From: a bacterium
Lineage (GTDB): Bacteria > Auribacterota > UBA6266
Assembly (NCBI GenBank): GCA_023228325.1
Contig: JALOBK010000001.1
Span: forward strand, 744,001 to 808,000
Reading direction: 5' to 3'
Length of the DNA: 64,000 nt
Part shown: positions 6,188 to 15,371 of the stretch, in pieces
How positions within the stretch are numbered: position 1 is the first letter of the stretch
Layout of the letters: every line of letters begins with the position of its first letter
Made by a program: the position numbers and the translations under genes
The notes under the pieces: generated by a model
Databases searched by the model: none
What the model was told of the DNA's origin: nothing
The model's input: the letters and a program-made list of their open reading frames with translations, nothing else

Positions 6188-9100
6188 TTAATCACACCTT
6201 TCTATTCCATTATTAACTGTACCATTGACAAACGTATCCCAGAAATCCAAAGTTGGCATTTGGGTATGGCTTCCAGCTGGCCCTTGATCAAAAGGAACTT
6301 CAATATTTGAAATGCCTTGTAAATCAAATGTTCTTCCCGCAGATTGAAACCAAAAATCAGAATCAACTAAACAACTAGGAGGATTATCTCCATCTTGTCC
6401 CCCTCTAATTTGCACCTGATCATTAACGCTATAAAAATTGTAAAATTCTCCAATATTATTCATGTTAGGCATATAATCTCTTACAGGTGTTCCCATAGTA
6501 ATCATAATATCAATGTTAGCATTACCAGAAGCAATAACACCAACATTCCCCCCATGGCTATGTGCAACAACAATAACTCTCTCATTTGGATTATTTTCCC
6601 TGTAGCGATTTATTACGTTTGACAAACGCTCTCCGGCTTTTTGTCTATCGCTATCCGTATTATTGCTATCCCATGCAAACAGAGACACTTCTGCATCAGA
6701 AAATGTTCTCGATATGGTAGTTATATAATTCCTATCAACATCATAAATAGAGGTCGTTGTACCTGGGATAATAAATACTTTATCCATCCCCCAGGGATCA
6801 ACCCAGTTGATTGGGTTGTTGTTGCAGTAGGCATAAATATTAGGCCCGGGGATTTGTCCCAGCGGGTCCGGCTGGATGAAACGTCCTATTTCAGGATTGT
6901 AGTCTCTGAGGCGATAATTATATAACCCTGTTACTTTATCAATAGGCCTTCCTGTGAATCCGTAAGGCTGGTTGATGCCTTTATCAAAGAACAAAAAGTT
7001 CTTCCCGTGAGCTGTTGAGGTTCTCTCTCCAAATGCGGTATATTCATAGCTCTGGATTAAGTTGGAGTTCGTGTCTGTAATACCCCTGACACTCCCTCTT
7101 ATATCTTCATAATAGTATACCGAAGGTGAGGCCGTGCGGGAAAGGATTTCATCGAGGGATGAGCCTCTCAGGTAAGTTACTGCGTGGTTGCCGAGGAGCC
7201 CCGATTCTTTTTCCTGTATTACTTTAAAACCGTCATAGATGTATTTTGTGTTGTTGCGTGCGATTCTTCTGCTAAGGGGGTCGTAGGCATAGTTTACGTC
7301 TTTAGCGCCGACTTTGGCGGAAACCATCCTGTTATTATAATCGTATGAATATTTTTTATTGCCCTCTTTGATAATATTACCTCTCGCGTCATATTCAAAA
7401 CTTACATCGCCCGCTTTAAGCAGTTGGTTTGCGTTGTTGTAGGTGTAGTATATTTCCTCCGAATCATTCAGCATCACTATTCTATTATTCGCCTTATCAT
7501 ATTGATACTCCGTAACAGTCCCGTTTGCCATCTCTTTAAGCAAGCGGTAGGTTTTATCGTATAAGTACTCGTGTTTCGCAAATTTGTTTATTTCCTTTAC
7601 GATATTGCCGGCGTTATCGTATTCATATTTAAAGGAATCCATAACTTCTCCGGCTCCGGAACAAACATTAATTGAATCCATCCTACCATACTGATTATAT
7701 TCATAATTAACTGCCATATTGTTAGGGTATTTCTTTTCAACGGTCTTTCCGCCCGGAGAATAGCTGTATTTAAACTTCTTTCCGGAGTTTTCAATAAAGA
7801 TGAGCCTGTTCAGTTCGTCATAACCGTAATTAACAACATAGTTGTCATTCAACACAAATGCCCTTCTGTTTCCTTCCTTATCATATGTGTAGGCTATTAC
7901 TTTGTTGGTAAGAGTGTCTCTTTCTTCAATCACCCTGTTTAAATTATCGTATTTATAAGCTACTTCGGTAAAATTGTTTTTCATAGAAATTATGTTGCCT
8001 ACCGCGTCATAGTCATACTCAACAGTATCATCGGGATAAACAATCTTCGAAATCCTGCTGAAACTGTCGTATTGATAATTAACCGAGGAACCGTCAGGAA
8101 ATGTTTTTCTCGCCAGCCGGCCCGCTTTATCATATATAAAATCCCTCTTCAGCCCTTCTCCATCTTCTATGCGGATGATTTTCCCCGTTTTATCGTAAAT
8201 ATAGCTGGTGGTATTCCCTTCCCCATCTGTAATGGATGAAATGCGCCCCATAACATCATACTCGTATCGCGTGCTTATATTTTCGGCATCAACAGTTTCT
8301 ATGACTTTGCTGGTTTTACCATATTTATATTTTACGGGATTGCCGTTACCGTCAATAACTTCAAGGATATTGCCCGCTATATCGTATTTTATTTCTTTAT
8401 CCGCTCTTTCCGCCGTCGACACCTTCACTATGCGGCCCGCGCCGTCATACTCAAACGCTCTTTTTATTTTATCTCTTGAGATTTCTTCAATAAGATTTCC
8501 CCTGTTGTCATATGCAGCCCTGATACCGTGCTTAAACGGGTCAATTACCGAAGTAAGATTGTTCTTAACATCATAAGTGTAAGCCCATGTGTTTCCGTTG
8601 CGGTCTGTTTTTGACAAAAGATTGCCGACTTCATCATAGGAAAAAACTACAGGGTTGCCTTCCGGATCGGTTATCTTCTCCACACGGTTAAAAAAGCCCT
8701 CTACCCAATCTAAGGCGGTAATTCTTCCCAGCGCGTCTTTAATCTCGATTAAATTCCCGAACGGGTCGTATTTATATCCCATTTCATAAGATTTGGTTCC
8801 GGATATCTTTTTTACAATCGTCGGTTTGTTTAAGGGATTATAAGTGTATTCGGTAACTAAACCCGACGGGCTTATTTCTTTATTGATGTTGCCGAGCAAA
8901 TCATAAGAAAATCTTGATATAACGCCGTTGTTGTCTATTTTCAGCGCATTTCCTTTTTCGTCTCTTTCGTAAACAATTTTTCCGCCGTCAGGATAATCGA
9001 CTTTGACAAGAAAACCGTTTTTGTCATATTTAAATGACGTGACCGCGTCTTCAGGATTTATTATCTTTTCAGGTTTTGCGCCCTTATAAACTATTTTCGT

Positions 9101-11749
9101 TGTATTGCCCAGGGAATCGATATATTCAGTAAGGCAGCTGTATTCATCAAACTCGAATTTTTCAACAGCGCCGTTGGGATAAGTTTTCCGGATTACATTT
9201 CCTTTGTCATCGTAAGCAAATAAAGTTTTGTTCCCAGCCGCGTCTATATATTCCGCTACAAGCTGGTCCTTGTTGTATTTTTTCTCTTCGGCACCGTTTT
9301 CAAAAACAATTCTTGTCAGGTTTTTGTTATCGTCATAAAAATACGTTTTGGCAAGTTTGCCAAGTTCGTAATATAAAACTTTCTTGTCTTTATCACCATA
9401 TTTGAACTCATAAGTGAGTTTTTTGCCGAGAAACTGTTTTAATGTCCTGCACCGGTTGTCATAAGTCGAAACAAGCACCGTCCCATCGGAAAAAACTTTT
9501 TCCGAGAGGTTTCCGCGAGAGTCATATGAATAACTCACTTTTGAGTTATCCGGTTTGATGACTTGGGAAACCGAGCCGGCGGAAATATTGTAACTGTAAG
9601 ACACCACTCTGCCCGTATTATCAGTTATTTTTGTAACACGTCCTGTCTCGCTATAGTCGAATGAGATACAATTCCCCTGCCTGTCTTTTACCTTTTTAAG
9701 AAACATGCCGGTAGAATCATATTCAAATTCCTGTTTTAGCCCTTCCAAATCGTAAAGACCGGTCATATAAGTTACTTTCTTGTTTGCATCTTTATAAAAA
9801 ACACACCTTTCGCCGGCGGGGAAAGAAAGTATAAAACTGCCGTCTTTTCTTATAAGTCTGGAAAAATTGTTGGGTTTTTTGGCTGAATAAACACCGTCAT
9901 TATTTTCGAAGACAAGTTTTTTCAAATCGGGAGAATATATAACAATCTCATTGCCTTCTTCTTTCAACTGCCAGAAGAAACTATGCCCCCATCCTGTTCC
10001 AAAACCACTGTCAACCTGTCTTAAGCTGTTGTAATAGCGGTTAAATGTATGGCAATCGTATTTGCCAATCAGGTCTTTTTCTGTGGAATAAAAATTTCCG
10101 TCAGGTATCAATACCGGTTCGCCCTGTTCATCTTTTGCGCTATTTTCTTCACTCCCTTCGTCGGAAGCATCTCCCTCTTCATCATCTTCATCATCTTCTT
10201 CCCCTTCTTCATCTTGCTCTTCATCTTCTTCCCCGCCACTAACACCTGACGGACCCACCCTGTATTTATCATGCTTCCAAGTTAAAGGGCCTGTGCTTCC
10301 ATTCACTGTTGACCCATCGGAACCAAAGATTGTCAAATCACCTGTTGTCCCATTTCCACTATCGGTAACAGGTTCAAAAAGACCCGCCGGCAATCCATCA
10401 TTTGCATAATCTCCTACTGTCTGTAAGCCCTGGTAATCGCTTAGAGGCCTTGTCTGGGAAGGCGCTCCGCCCGATGTAACGCTTCCATTTCCCGAATTCT
10501 CTAATGTGCTTAAATTTAATATCTTATCGTCCAAATTCTTAACATCAACTCCCTGATTATTTTTTATGATTTTATATTTAATGTAATCTCCATAAAATAT
10601 GCCGTTCGCCTTTAAAATAGCATTCAGTTCCGGGTTCTCCTCAACCCACTTGGGGTCGTATGTCACCATCAGACCGATTCCGACCCCGGATTCATTGAAT
10701 TTATGAATGTCGGCCATTACCTGCGATAGTTCAGATGACAAAGATGCTGAGGAAGAATTTACTACTGCTGTATTGTTTAATTTCAACATATCTTCATCAA
10801 GATTACTGACATCAATTCCTTCCCTGCTTTTGATAATCTTATATTTGATGTAATTTTCATAAGAAATACCGTTCGCTTTTAAAACAGCGCTCAGCTCAGG
10901 ATTTTTCTCGGCCCAGTTAAGATCATATGTCACCATCAGGCCGCTTCCTGCCCCGGATTCATTGAATTTATGAATGTCGTCTATTATCGAGGATGAAACT
11001 GTTTGGCTATTTGAAGCTTCAAAATCTATAACTTTCCAGCTGCCTGAAACTATAGAAGAATTCGATGAGGAGGAATTTCCCCCAACCGAATTGTTTAATT
11101 TCAGTATATCTTCATCAAGGTTGCTCACATCAACACCTTGGTTGCTTTTTATGATCTTATATTTAATATAATCCCCATAAAATACCCCGTTTGCCTCTAA
11201 AACGGCATTCAGTTCAGGATTCTTCTCAACCCACTTGGGGTCGTATGTCACCATCAGCCCAATCCCGGCCCCGGACTCCTTGAATTTATGAATGTCATTC
11301 ACTATCTGCATCATCTCAGGTGAGGTGGAGGCCGAAGAGGATTGCGCGTTATTCAACCTTTCTACCAGAGCATATATATCCTCCGCACTAGAACTACTGA
11401 CTGAGGATTTACTTGAAGTTATAGGAGTACTTGTCTCCTCCGAATTGTTTAGCTTCAATATATCTTCATCAAGATTACTGACATCAATTCCTTCCCTGCT
11501 TTTGATAATCTTATATTTGATGTAATTTTCATAAGAAATACCGTTCGCTTTTAAAACAGCGCTCAGCTCAGGATTTTTCTCGGCCCAGTTAAGATCATAT
11601 GTCACCATCAGGCCGCTTCCTGCCCCGGATTCATTGAATTTATGAATGTCGGCCATTACCTGCGATAGTTCAGAACCAGATGACGGCGTATTGATTACAG
11701 CAAATATGCTTAAGCCCAATAACAGAAGCAGAAGTTTTATTTTTTTCAT
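6188..11749 (-). CDS. RHS polymorphic toxin with four N-terminal repeats and lipase-like tip
   Basis: 1853 aa. A signal peptide (1-20) is followed by four copies of a roughly 70-residue domain (33-102, 151-220, 257-326, 346-415) separated by Ser-rich linkers, a Gly/Thr-rich stretch, and an acidic low-complexity run (about 506-535). The RHS shell starts near FNRYYNSLRQVDSGFGTGWG, continues through many YD repeats (for example YSYDSRGNL, FEYDGAGRI), and closes with PYGFTGRPIDKVTGLYNYRL and DPWGMD at 1656. The tip (1657-1853) has an alpha/beta-hydrolase pattern: AHSHGGN with Ser1731, an Asp in SVNDQV and a His in AGSHTQM, suggesting an esterase or phospholipase. Its ATG overlaps the TPR gene stop (ATGA). 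The signal peptide points to Sec export, so the route to the surface probably depends on operon partners. Confidence 0.92.
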   Translation of the reverse strand: MKKIKLLLLLLGLSIFAVINTPSSGSELSQVMADIHKFNESGAGSGLMVTYDLNWAEKNPELSAVLKANGISYENYIKYKIIKSREGIDVSNLDEDILKLNNSEETSTPITSSKSSVSSSSAEDIYALVERLNNAQSSSASTSPEMMQIVNDIHKFKESGAGIGLMVTYDPKWVEKNPELNAVLEANGVFYGDYIKYKIIKSNQGVDVSNLDEDILKLNNSVGGNSSSSNSSIVSGSWKVIDFEASNSQTVSSSIIDDIHKFNESGAGSGLMVTYDLNWAEKNPELSAVLKANGISYENYIKYKIIKSREGIDVSNLDEDMLKLNNTAVVNSSSASLSSELSQVMADIHKFNESGVGIGLMVTYDPKWVEENPELNAILKANGIFYGDYIKYKIIKNNQGVDVKNLDDKILNLSTLENSGNGSVTSGGAPSQTRPLSDYQGLQTVGDYANDGLPAGLFEPVTDSGNGTTGDLTIFGSDGSTVNGSTGPLTWKHDKYRVGPSGVSGGEEDEEQDEEGEEDDEDDEEGDASDEGSEENSAKDEQGEPVLIPDGNFYSTEKDLIGKYDCHTFNRYYNSLRQVDSGFGTGWGHSFFWQLKEEGNEIVIYSPDLKKLVFENNDGVYSAKKPNNFSRLIRKDGSFILSFPAGERCVFYKDANKKVTYMTGLYDLEGLKQEFEYDSTGMFLKKVKDRQGNCISFDYSETGRVTKITDNTGRVVSYSYNISAGSVSQVIKPDNSKVSYSYDSRGNLSEKVFSDGTVLVSTYDNRCRTLKQFLGKKLTYEFKYGDKDKKVLYYELGKLAKTYFYDDNKNLTRIVFENGAEEKKYNKDQLVAEYIDAAGNKTLFAYDDKGNVIRKTYPNGAVEKFEFDEYSCLTEYIDSLGNTTKIVYKGAKPEKIINPEDAVTSFKYDKNGFLVKVDYPDGGKIVYERDEKGNALKIDNNGVISRFSYDLLGNINKEISPSGLVTEYTYNPLNKPTIVKKISGTKSYEMGYKYDPFGNLIEIKDALGRITALDWVEGFFNRVEKITDPEGNPVVFSYDEVGNLLSKTDRNGNTWAYTYDVKNNLTSVIDPFKHGIRAAYDNRGNLIEEISRDKIKRAFEYDGAGRIVKVSTAERADKEIKYDIAGNILEVIDGNGNPVKYKYGKTSKVIETVDAENISTRYEYDVMGRISSITDGEGNTTSYIYDKTGKIIRIEDGEGLKRDFIYDKAGRLARKTFPDGSSVNYQYDSFSRISKIVYPDDTVEYDYDAVGNIISMKNNFTEVAYKYDNLNRVIEERDTLTNKVIAYTYDKEGNRRAFVLNDNYVVNYGYDELNRLIFIENSGKKFKYSYSPGGKTVEKKYPNNMAVNYEYNQYGRMDSINVCSGAGEVMDSFKYEYDNAGNIVKEINKFAKHEYLYDKTYRLLKEMANGTVTEYQYDKANNRIVMLNDSEEIYYTYNNANQLLKAGDVSFEYDARGNIIKEGNKKYSYDYNNRMVSAKVGAKDVNYAYDPLSRRIARNNTKYIYDGFKVIQEKESGLLGNHAVTYLRGSSLDEILSRTASPSVYYYEDIRGSVRGITDTNSNLIQSYEYTAFGERTSTAHGKNFLFFDKGINQPYGFTGRPIDKVTGLYNYRLRDYNPEIGRFIQPDPLGQIPGPNIYAYCNNNPINWVDPWGMDKVFIIPGTTTSIYDVDRNYITTISRTFSDAEVSLFAWDSNNTDSDRQKAGERLSNVINRYRENNPNERVIVVAHSHGGNVGVIASGNANIDIMITMGTPVRDYMPNMNNIGEFYNFYSVNDQVQIRGGQDGDNPPSCLVDSDFWFQSAGRTFDLQGISNIEVPFDQGPAGSHTQMPTLDFWDTFVNGTVNNGIERCD
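6782..7255 (-). repeat. Duplicated RHS core segment (copy A)
   Basis: C-terminal core of the active RHS gene that is duplicated at 5164-5637. The two copies are colinear with only scattered substitutions. Confidence 0.85.
10505..10714 (-). repeat. RHS N-terminal domain copy 4
   Basis: Encodes residues 346-415 with the shared pattern DIHKF, GLMVTYDPKW, NPEL, YIKYKIIK and LDDKIL. It is the most divergent of the four copies and closest to copy 2. Confidence 0.85.
10772..10981 (-). repeat. RHS N-terminal domain copy 3
   Basis: Encodes residues 257-326. Bases 10789-10979 appear identical to 11461-11651 in copy 1 when compared by eye, indicating recent duplication or gene conversion. Confidence 0.9.
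11090..11299 (-). repeat. RHS N-terminal domain copy 2
   Basis: Encodes residues 151-220 (DIHKFKESGAGIGLMVTYD, YIKYKIIKSNQG). It resembles copy 4 more than copies 1 and 3, so the array alternates two variants. Confidence 0.88.
11444..11653 (-). repeat. RHS N-terminal domain copy 1
   Basis: Encodes residues 33-102, directly after the signal peptide. Matches copy 3 almost exactly at the DNA level. Confidence 0.9.
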
Positions 11750-12900
11750 AGAAGCTCCTTTTGTTTTTCAATTTTAAGAATGTATTCACTTCCCGGATAT
11801 CTTTTTTTAAGCTCGTTATAATATTCGCCACTCTCGTCAATAAGGCCCGCCTCCTCATTGATTTTCCAGAGATAATAAAGAATGTCGTCGGAATACTCGG
11901 AATCGGGAACACTTTTCAACAGGTCTCTTAATATCGAATATGCTTTAGCCCTGTCATTCAAATAGTAACAACATAGCCCGGTCCTGAAACACGAATAACT
12001 ATCTTTTTCAAAATTATCTATAGATAAATACATCTGCAGCGCTTTTTCATACTCATTTAAGTCGAAATAGATATCGGCAATTGTTTTTTTAACCGAAGGG
12101 TCTTTTGTTTTAAAATACAGAACTTCGTAATACTTCACAGCTTCAGAATAACTGCCCTGCTTATAAAGCACAGCCGCTTTATGTCTGACACCGTCGGCTA
12201 TTGATTGCGGAGCGTCTTCTTTATCAAGGGCCACTTTAATGCCAAGCAATTCATATTTATTCGCTAAAGCATGATATTCCTGTTCGCGGAAAAGGTTTTC
12301 TACTCTCGCAATCTCCTCTTTAAACACTTTATAACTGCTCTTTTCCAGAACCTTGCCCAGATAATAATCAAAAAACATATTCGCTGCCTTCGCATTGCCG
12401 GCTTCCAACGCAAATTCACCCGACTTAAAAAATAACCCACCGGCGCAATTCTGGGCATCAACCGTATCTATAATGCTCAGGCATTCGCTTATGAACCCCG
12501 ACTTATAAAGATATAACATCTGACTATAGAATAAATCCGCCGGCGCGGTTGAATCCAAAAAACCCTTTGCGGCGGAAATGTAATCCGGCTTTACCTTGCT
12601 GTAAGAAAGCAATTCCGGCTTTCTCAGAGAAATGATAAGAAGAATAAACATATAATCCGATTTTTCCTGAGCGGAGAGCGTATTGGATTCAATTTTAGAC
12701 ATATTCTCAAGAGTGCTCCGGTATTCAAACGACGAGTTCTTAAAATAATCTCTTGCCGTCGGCAAAGAATTGTCAGATACTTTAGACTCTATGGAATCAA
12801 AAGCCTTCTTCGCGGCGGACAGAGTTTCATTTTCTCCTTCCGCAAAAACGAGTAAAGGAATTAAAAATATTAATAAAAATACTACGCCGGTTTTTCTCAT
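11746..12900 (-). CDS. Periplasmic TPR-repeat protein of the RHS/glucan operon
   Basis: 384 aa with a signal peptide (residues 1-20, no lipobox). The rest is helical with tetratricopeptide-like repeats, clearest in the second half (AVLYKQGSYSEAVKYYEVLY, ADIYFDLNEYEKALQMYLSI, GLCCYYLNDRAKAYSILRDL). It lies 2 bp after the outer-membrane-factor fusion gene and overlaps the RHS start by 4 bp. In synthase-dependent polysaccharide export systems (AlgK, PgaA, BcsC) TPR proteins scaffold the periplasmic complex; a similar role, or an RHS adaptor role, is inferred here. Confidence 0.8.
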   Translation of the reverse strand: MRKTGVVFLLIFLIPLLVFAEGENETLSAAKKAFDSIESKVSDNSLPTARDYFKNSSFEYRSTLENMSKIESNTLSAQEKSDYMFILLIISLRKPELLSYSKVKPDYISAAKGFLDSTAPADLFYSQMLYLYKSGFISECLSIIDTVDAQNCAGGLFFKSGEFALEAGNAKAANMFFDYYLGKVLEKSSYKVFKEEIARVENLFREQEYHALANKYELLGIKVALDKEDAPQSIADGVRHKAAVLYKQGSYSEAVKYYEVLYFKTKDPSVKKTIADIYFDLNEYEKALQMYLSIDNFEKDSYSCFRTGLCCYYLNDRAKAYSILRDLLKSVPDSEYSDDILYYLWKINEEAGLIDESGEYYNELKKRYPGSEYILKIEKQKELL

Positions 12901-12902
12901 TT

Positions 12903-15371
12903 CTACTTGAGCCCCGCTCTTTCAAAACCTTTTTGAACTACAGATGATTTCATCATCAAATTCCATATAAGTTCGCTTCTGAAATTTTCAATTGCAAGAA
13001 GCATCAATCCCCTGTCTATGCCGTATGCGGTATTCGAAACCCAGTTTTCATCGATATTAAAAGCGTTTTTCAATCCGTACCTGCCCCACAAGTCGCTTTG
13101 AGAATAATAATATTTAGCGCAATTCAGAGATTCATAAGGGGTAAATATTATCGAGCCGACAGAACCTGTTATTGCGACTGTCCCGTCAAACTGGGGTTTT
13201 AACTCGCCGCAGGGCGGAGCGCCCATTGCCATAGTGTATCCATCTTTTGTCTCACAGGATGAGATTCCCCATGAGGTTCTGCCGAAACTCCGGTATTTAG
13301 GGGAATTTTCCCTGCAATACGCTATTTGAGAGATAACAGCCTTTTTGGAGTTTTCATACCAATTAATATTTTCCGCGTCTGTCTTATCCCTTAAATCAAA
13401 CCAGATGTTCGCGTATTGATAGGTAAAAAGAGCCCCTGTCCAACTGACTACAAATTCTTCGCCGTTTAATCCGGACATCTTCTTTCTTTCAAAACTGTAA
13501 AATACATCTTCGGGAATATTTTCTGTAGAGCCCAACGCTAAAATCGCCATTAAAAAGATCTCATCCGTATAAAAGTTCCATTTGTATTTGATGTTCCCAT
13601 CTTCCGGAGTCCACCCCATACAGAAGCGTTTTGCCCCCTTATCGAACATTTCTTCCCATCGGACTGAACCGACAATCTGATAACCTAATTCTTTTACTTC
13701 TCCGCTAAAATATTCGGATGCCGCGATCACCCCGCAGAGAAGTATCGCGGTATCAACCGTAGATACCTCGCAGTTTCCAGAACGTTCCCCCGTGTCAATC
13801 TGCAGAAAATGGAAGAAAAACCCGTCTTTCCTGTTGTTAAGACCGGCTAATGTTTTTAAACATTTAATTGTTTTACGCTCCGCCTCGTCTTTCTCTATCC
13901 AGCCATTTTCAACCCCTACGCACAACGCAGCCAGCCCGAAACCTGTCGCTGCTATGCTGCAGTCCCCGCCGCCCGACGTATCGCGGAATAAACCTGTCCT
14001 TCCGCTCTGCTCTTCCATAAAATAGAGAAACGCCCTGTACTCAACATAAGATATAAAATCCATATCATTTTCAAAGACCCGCGGTTTTTCTTCTATTTCC
14101 TCAAAGTTGATAATACCTACGACTCTCTCGAGAAAACCTTTTTTCTCGCCGCTGAAGGCATAAGCCCTTTTAAGTTCATAACCCGCTTTCGTATGGAAAA
14201 CTTCAGCATCGAGAATTTCCTGGTTTGTTGCCTGGCCGTTTTTAAACCTTATAAGCTGTTTTTTCAGCTCTTCTTTGGAGCTTTCAAGCACTCTCGCAGC
14301 AGCATTAATCCTTTTTAAAGAAATATCGTAATCTATATATGCATTCCTGACATCAAGCGTTAGCCTGTTATTCAACAGCCTTCTTTTTCTCAGTTCCTGC
14401 TGGTAGTTAACATCCGAGGCTTTCATTTCGCTGTAATTCTTGCCCCAATCCCAAATATCCATATTCGCGGTGAAACCGGCCGACTTTTCTGTATCATCGC
14501 CATAATCCGTCCTGAGAAGCCTGCCTATCCTGGCGTAGGCATCAATCTGCGGAAAGAGATCTGCGCGGGAAATTTTTGTGTTAAGCCGGGCGTTTTGCTC
14601 AGCGTAATCCTGCAATATAACTTCCGGGCTTCTCTCGAACGCTACCTGCATCAACTCATCAAGCGTAAACTTTAAATCCATATTGCTCTCGGAATAAACT
14701 ATCTCATAATCATAATCAAGAGGAACATCCAGCAAATAATTCAGCCTGTTTTTTGCAAGGTAGAGTTCATTCAATATTTCTATATGTTCCAGCTGGGCTT
14801 CATCCAGACGCGACTTGGTCCTTAAAACATCAACTTTAGGCACAATCCTCTGAACATACATCTTGTTGACATTACCATAGTGGGAAGCCAACAAATCTTT
14901 TGTCTCATCGGCAACCTTAAGAAGTTCTGAGAATTTATAAACGTCAAAAAAAGCCTTTTTCACTTCATACGCAACATCAAGTTTCTTTTTTTCTAATTGA
15001 ATAACTGCCGCATCTTTCAGGTTTTTATAGAATTGTCTCGTGTAAAATAGTTTGCCGGCTTTCCATACAGGCTGGACAACCCCTCCGCTTATCAGCCACC
15101 CTTTATTTGTCGAATCGGAAACATAATCATCGCTTGAATAACGTATGAATCCGTCGACCTTTGGCAGCATTTCCGCGGTGCTCGCGTTAAGCTGATACTG
15201 CGCTTTCATTTCTTCGAGCTCCGCTATATCGACATCAGGGCTGTTCTTCAAAGCAATGTCCACTGCTTGACGCAGAAATAGATTTTCCGCTGAGACGTTC
15301 CCGCAAAAAAGCATAGCGGCGATCGCAACTAATACTGGATCCATTACACTGTCAAAAAAGTTTTTCATCAT
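12903..15371 (-). CDS. TolC-type outer-membrane factor fused to a glycoamylase/GH144-like domain
   Basis: 822 aa. After a signal peptide (about 1-28), residues 30-415 form a TolC-like outer-membrane factor with two homologous halves (LFLRQAVDIALKNSPDVDIA and FTLDELMQVAFERSPEVILQ) and long helical segments. Residues about 435-822 match the glycoamylase-like family (PF10091), which includes GH144 endo-beta-1,2-glucanases and the C-terminal part of cyclic beta-1,2-glucan synthases: WTGALFTYQYANIWFD, SWGISSCE region, GAPP, LWGRYGLKNAFN and YGIDRGLMLLAIENFRSELI. TolC C-termini are periplasmic, so the hydrolase should sit at the base of the export duct. Starts directly after the adaptor stop (TAGATG). 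The fusion is unusual. Both halves are full length with no frameshift. Confidence 0.88.
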   Translation of the reverse strand: MMKNFFDSVMDPVLVAIAAMLFCGNVSAENLFLRQAVDIALKNSPDVDIAELEEMKAQYQLNASTAEMLPKVDGFIRYSSDDYVSDSTNKGWLISGGVVQPVWKAGKLFYTRQFYKNLKDAAVIQLEKKKLDVAYEVKKAFFDVYKFSELLKVADETKDLLASHYGNVNKMYVQRIVPKVDVLRTKSRLDEAQLEHIEILNELYLAKNRLNYLLDVPLDYDYEIVYSESNMDLKFTLDELMQVAFERSPEVILQDYAEQNARLNTKISRADLFPQIDAYARIGRLLRTDYGDDTEKSAGFTANMDIWDWGKNYSEMKASDVNYQQELRKRRLLNNRLTLDVRNAYIDYDISLKRINAAARVLESSKEELKKQLIRFKNGQATNQEILDAEVFHTKAGYELKRAYAFSGEKKGFLERVVGIINFEEIEEKPRVFENDMDFISYVEYRAFLYFMEEQSGRTGLFRDTSGGGDCSIAATGFGLAALCVGVENGWIEKDEAERKTIKCLKTLAGLNNRKDGFFFHFLQIDTGERSGNCEVSTVDTAILLCGVIAASEYFSGEVKELGYQIVGSVRWEEMFDKGAKRFCMGWTPEDGNIKYKWNFYTDEIFLMAILALGSTENIPEDVFYSFERKKMSGLNGEEFVVSWTGALFTYQYANIWFDLRDKTDAENINWYENSKKAVISQIAYCRENSPKYRSFGRTSWGISSCETKDGYTMAMGAPPCGELKPQFDGTVAITGSVGSIIFTPYESLNCAKYYYSQSDLWGRYGLKNAFNIDENWVSNTAYGIDRGLMLLAIENFRSELIWNLMMKSSVVQKGFERAGLK

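Noticed and set aside
6188..10100. Regularly spaced similar motifs that could suggest a CRISPR or satellite array
   Set aside because: They are the YD repeats of the RHS shell, divergent in sequence and in frame, with no constant repeat and spacer lengths.
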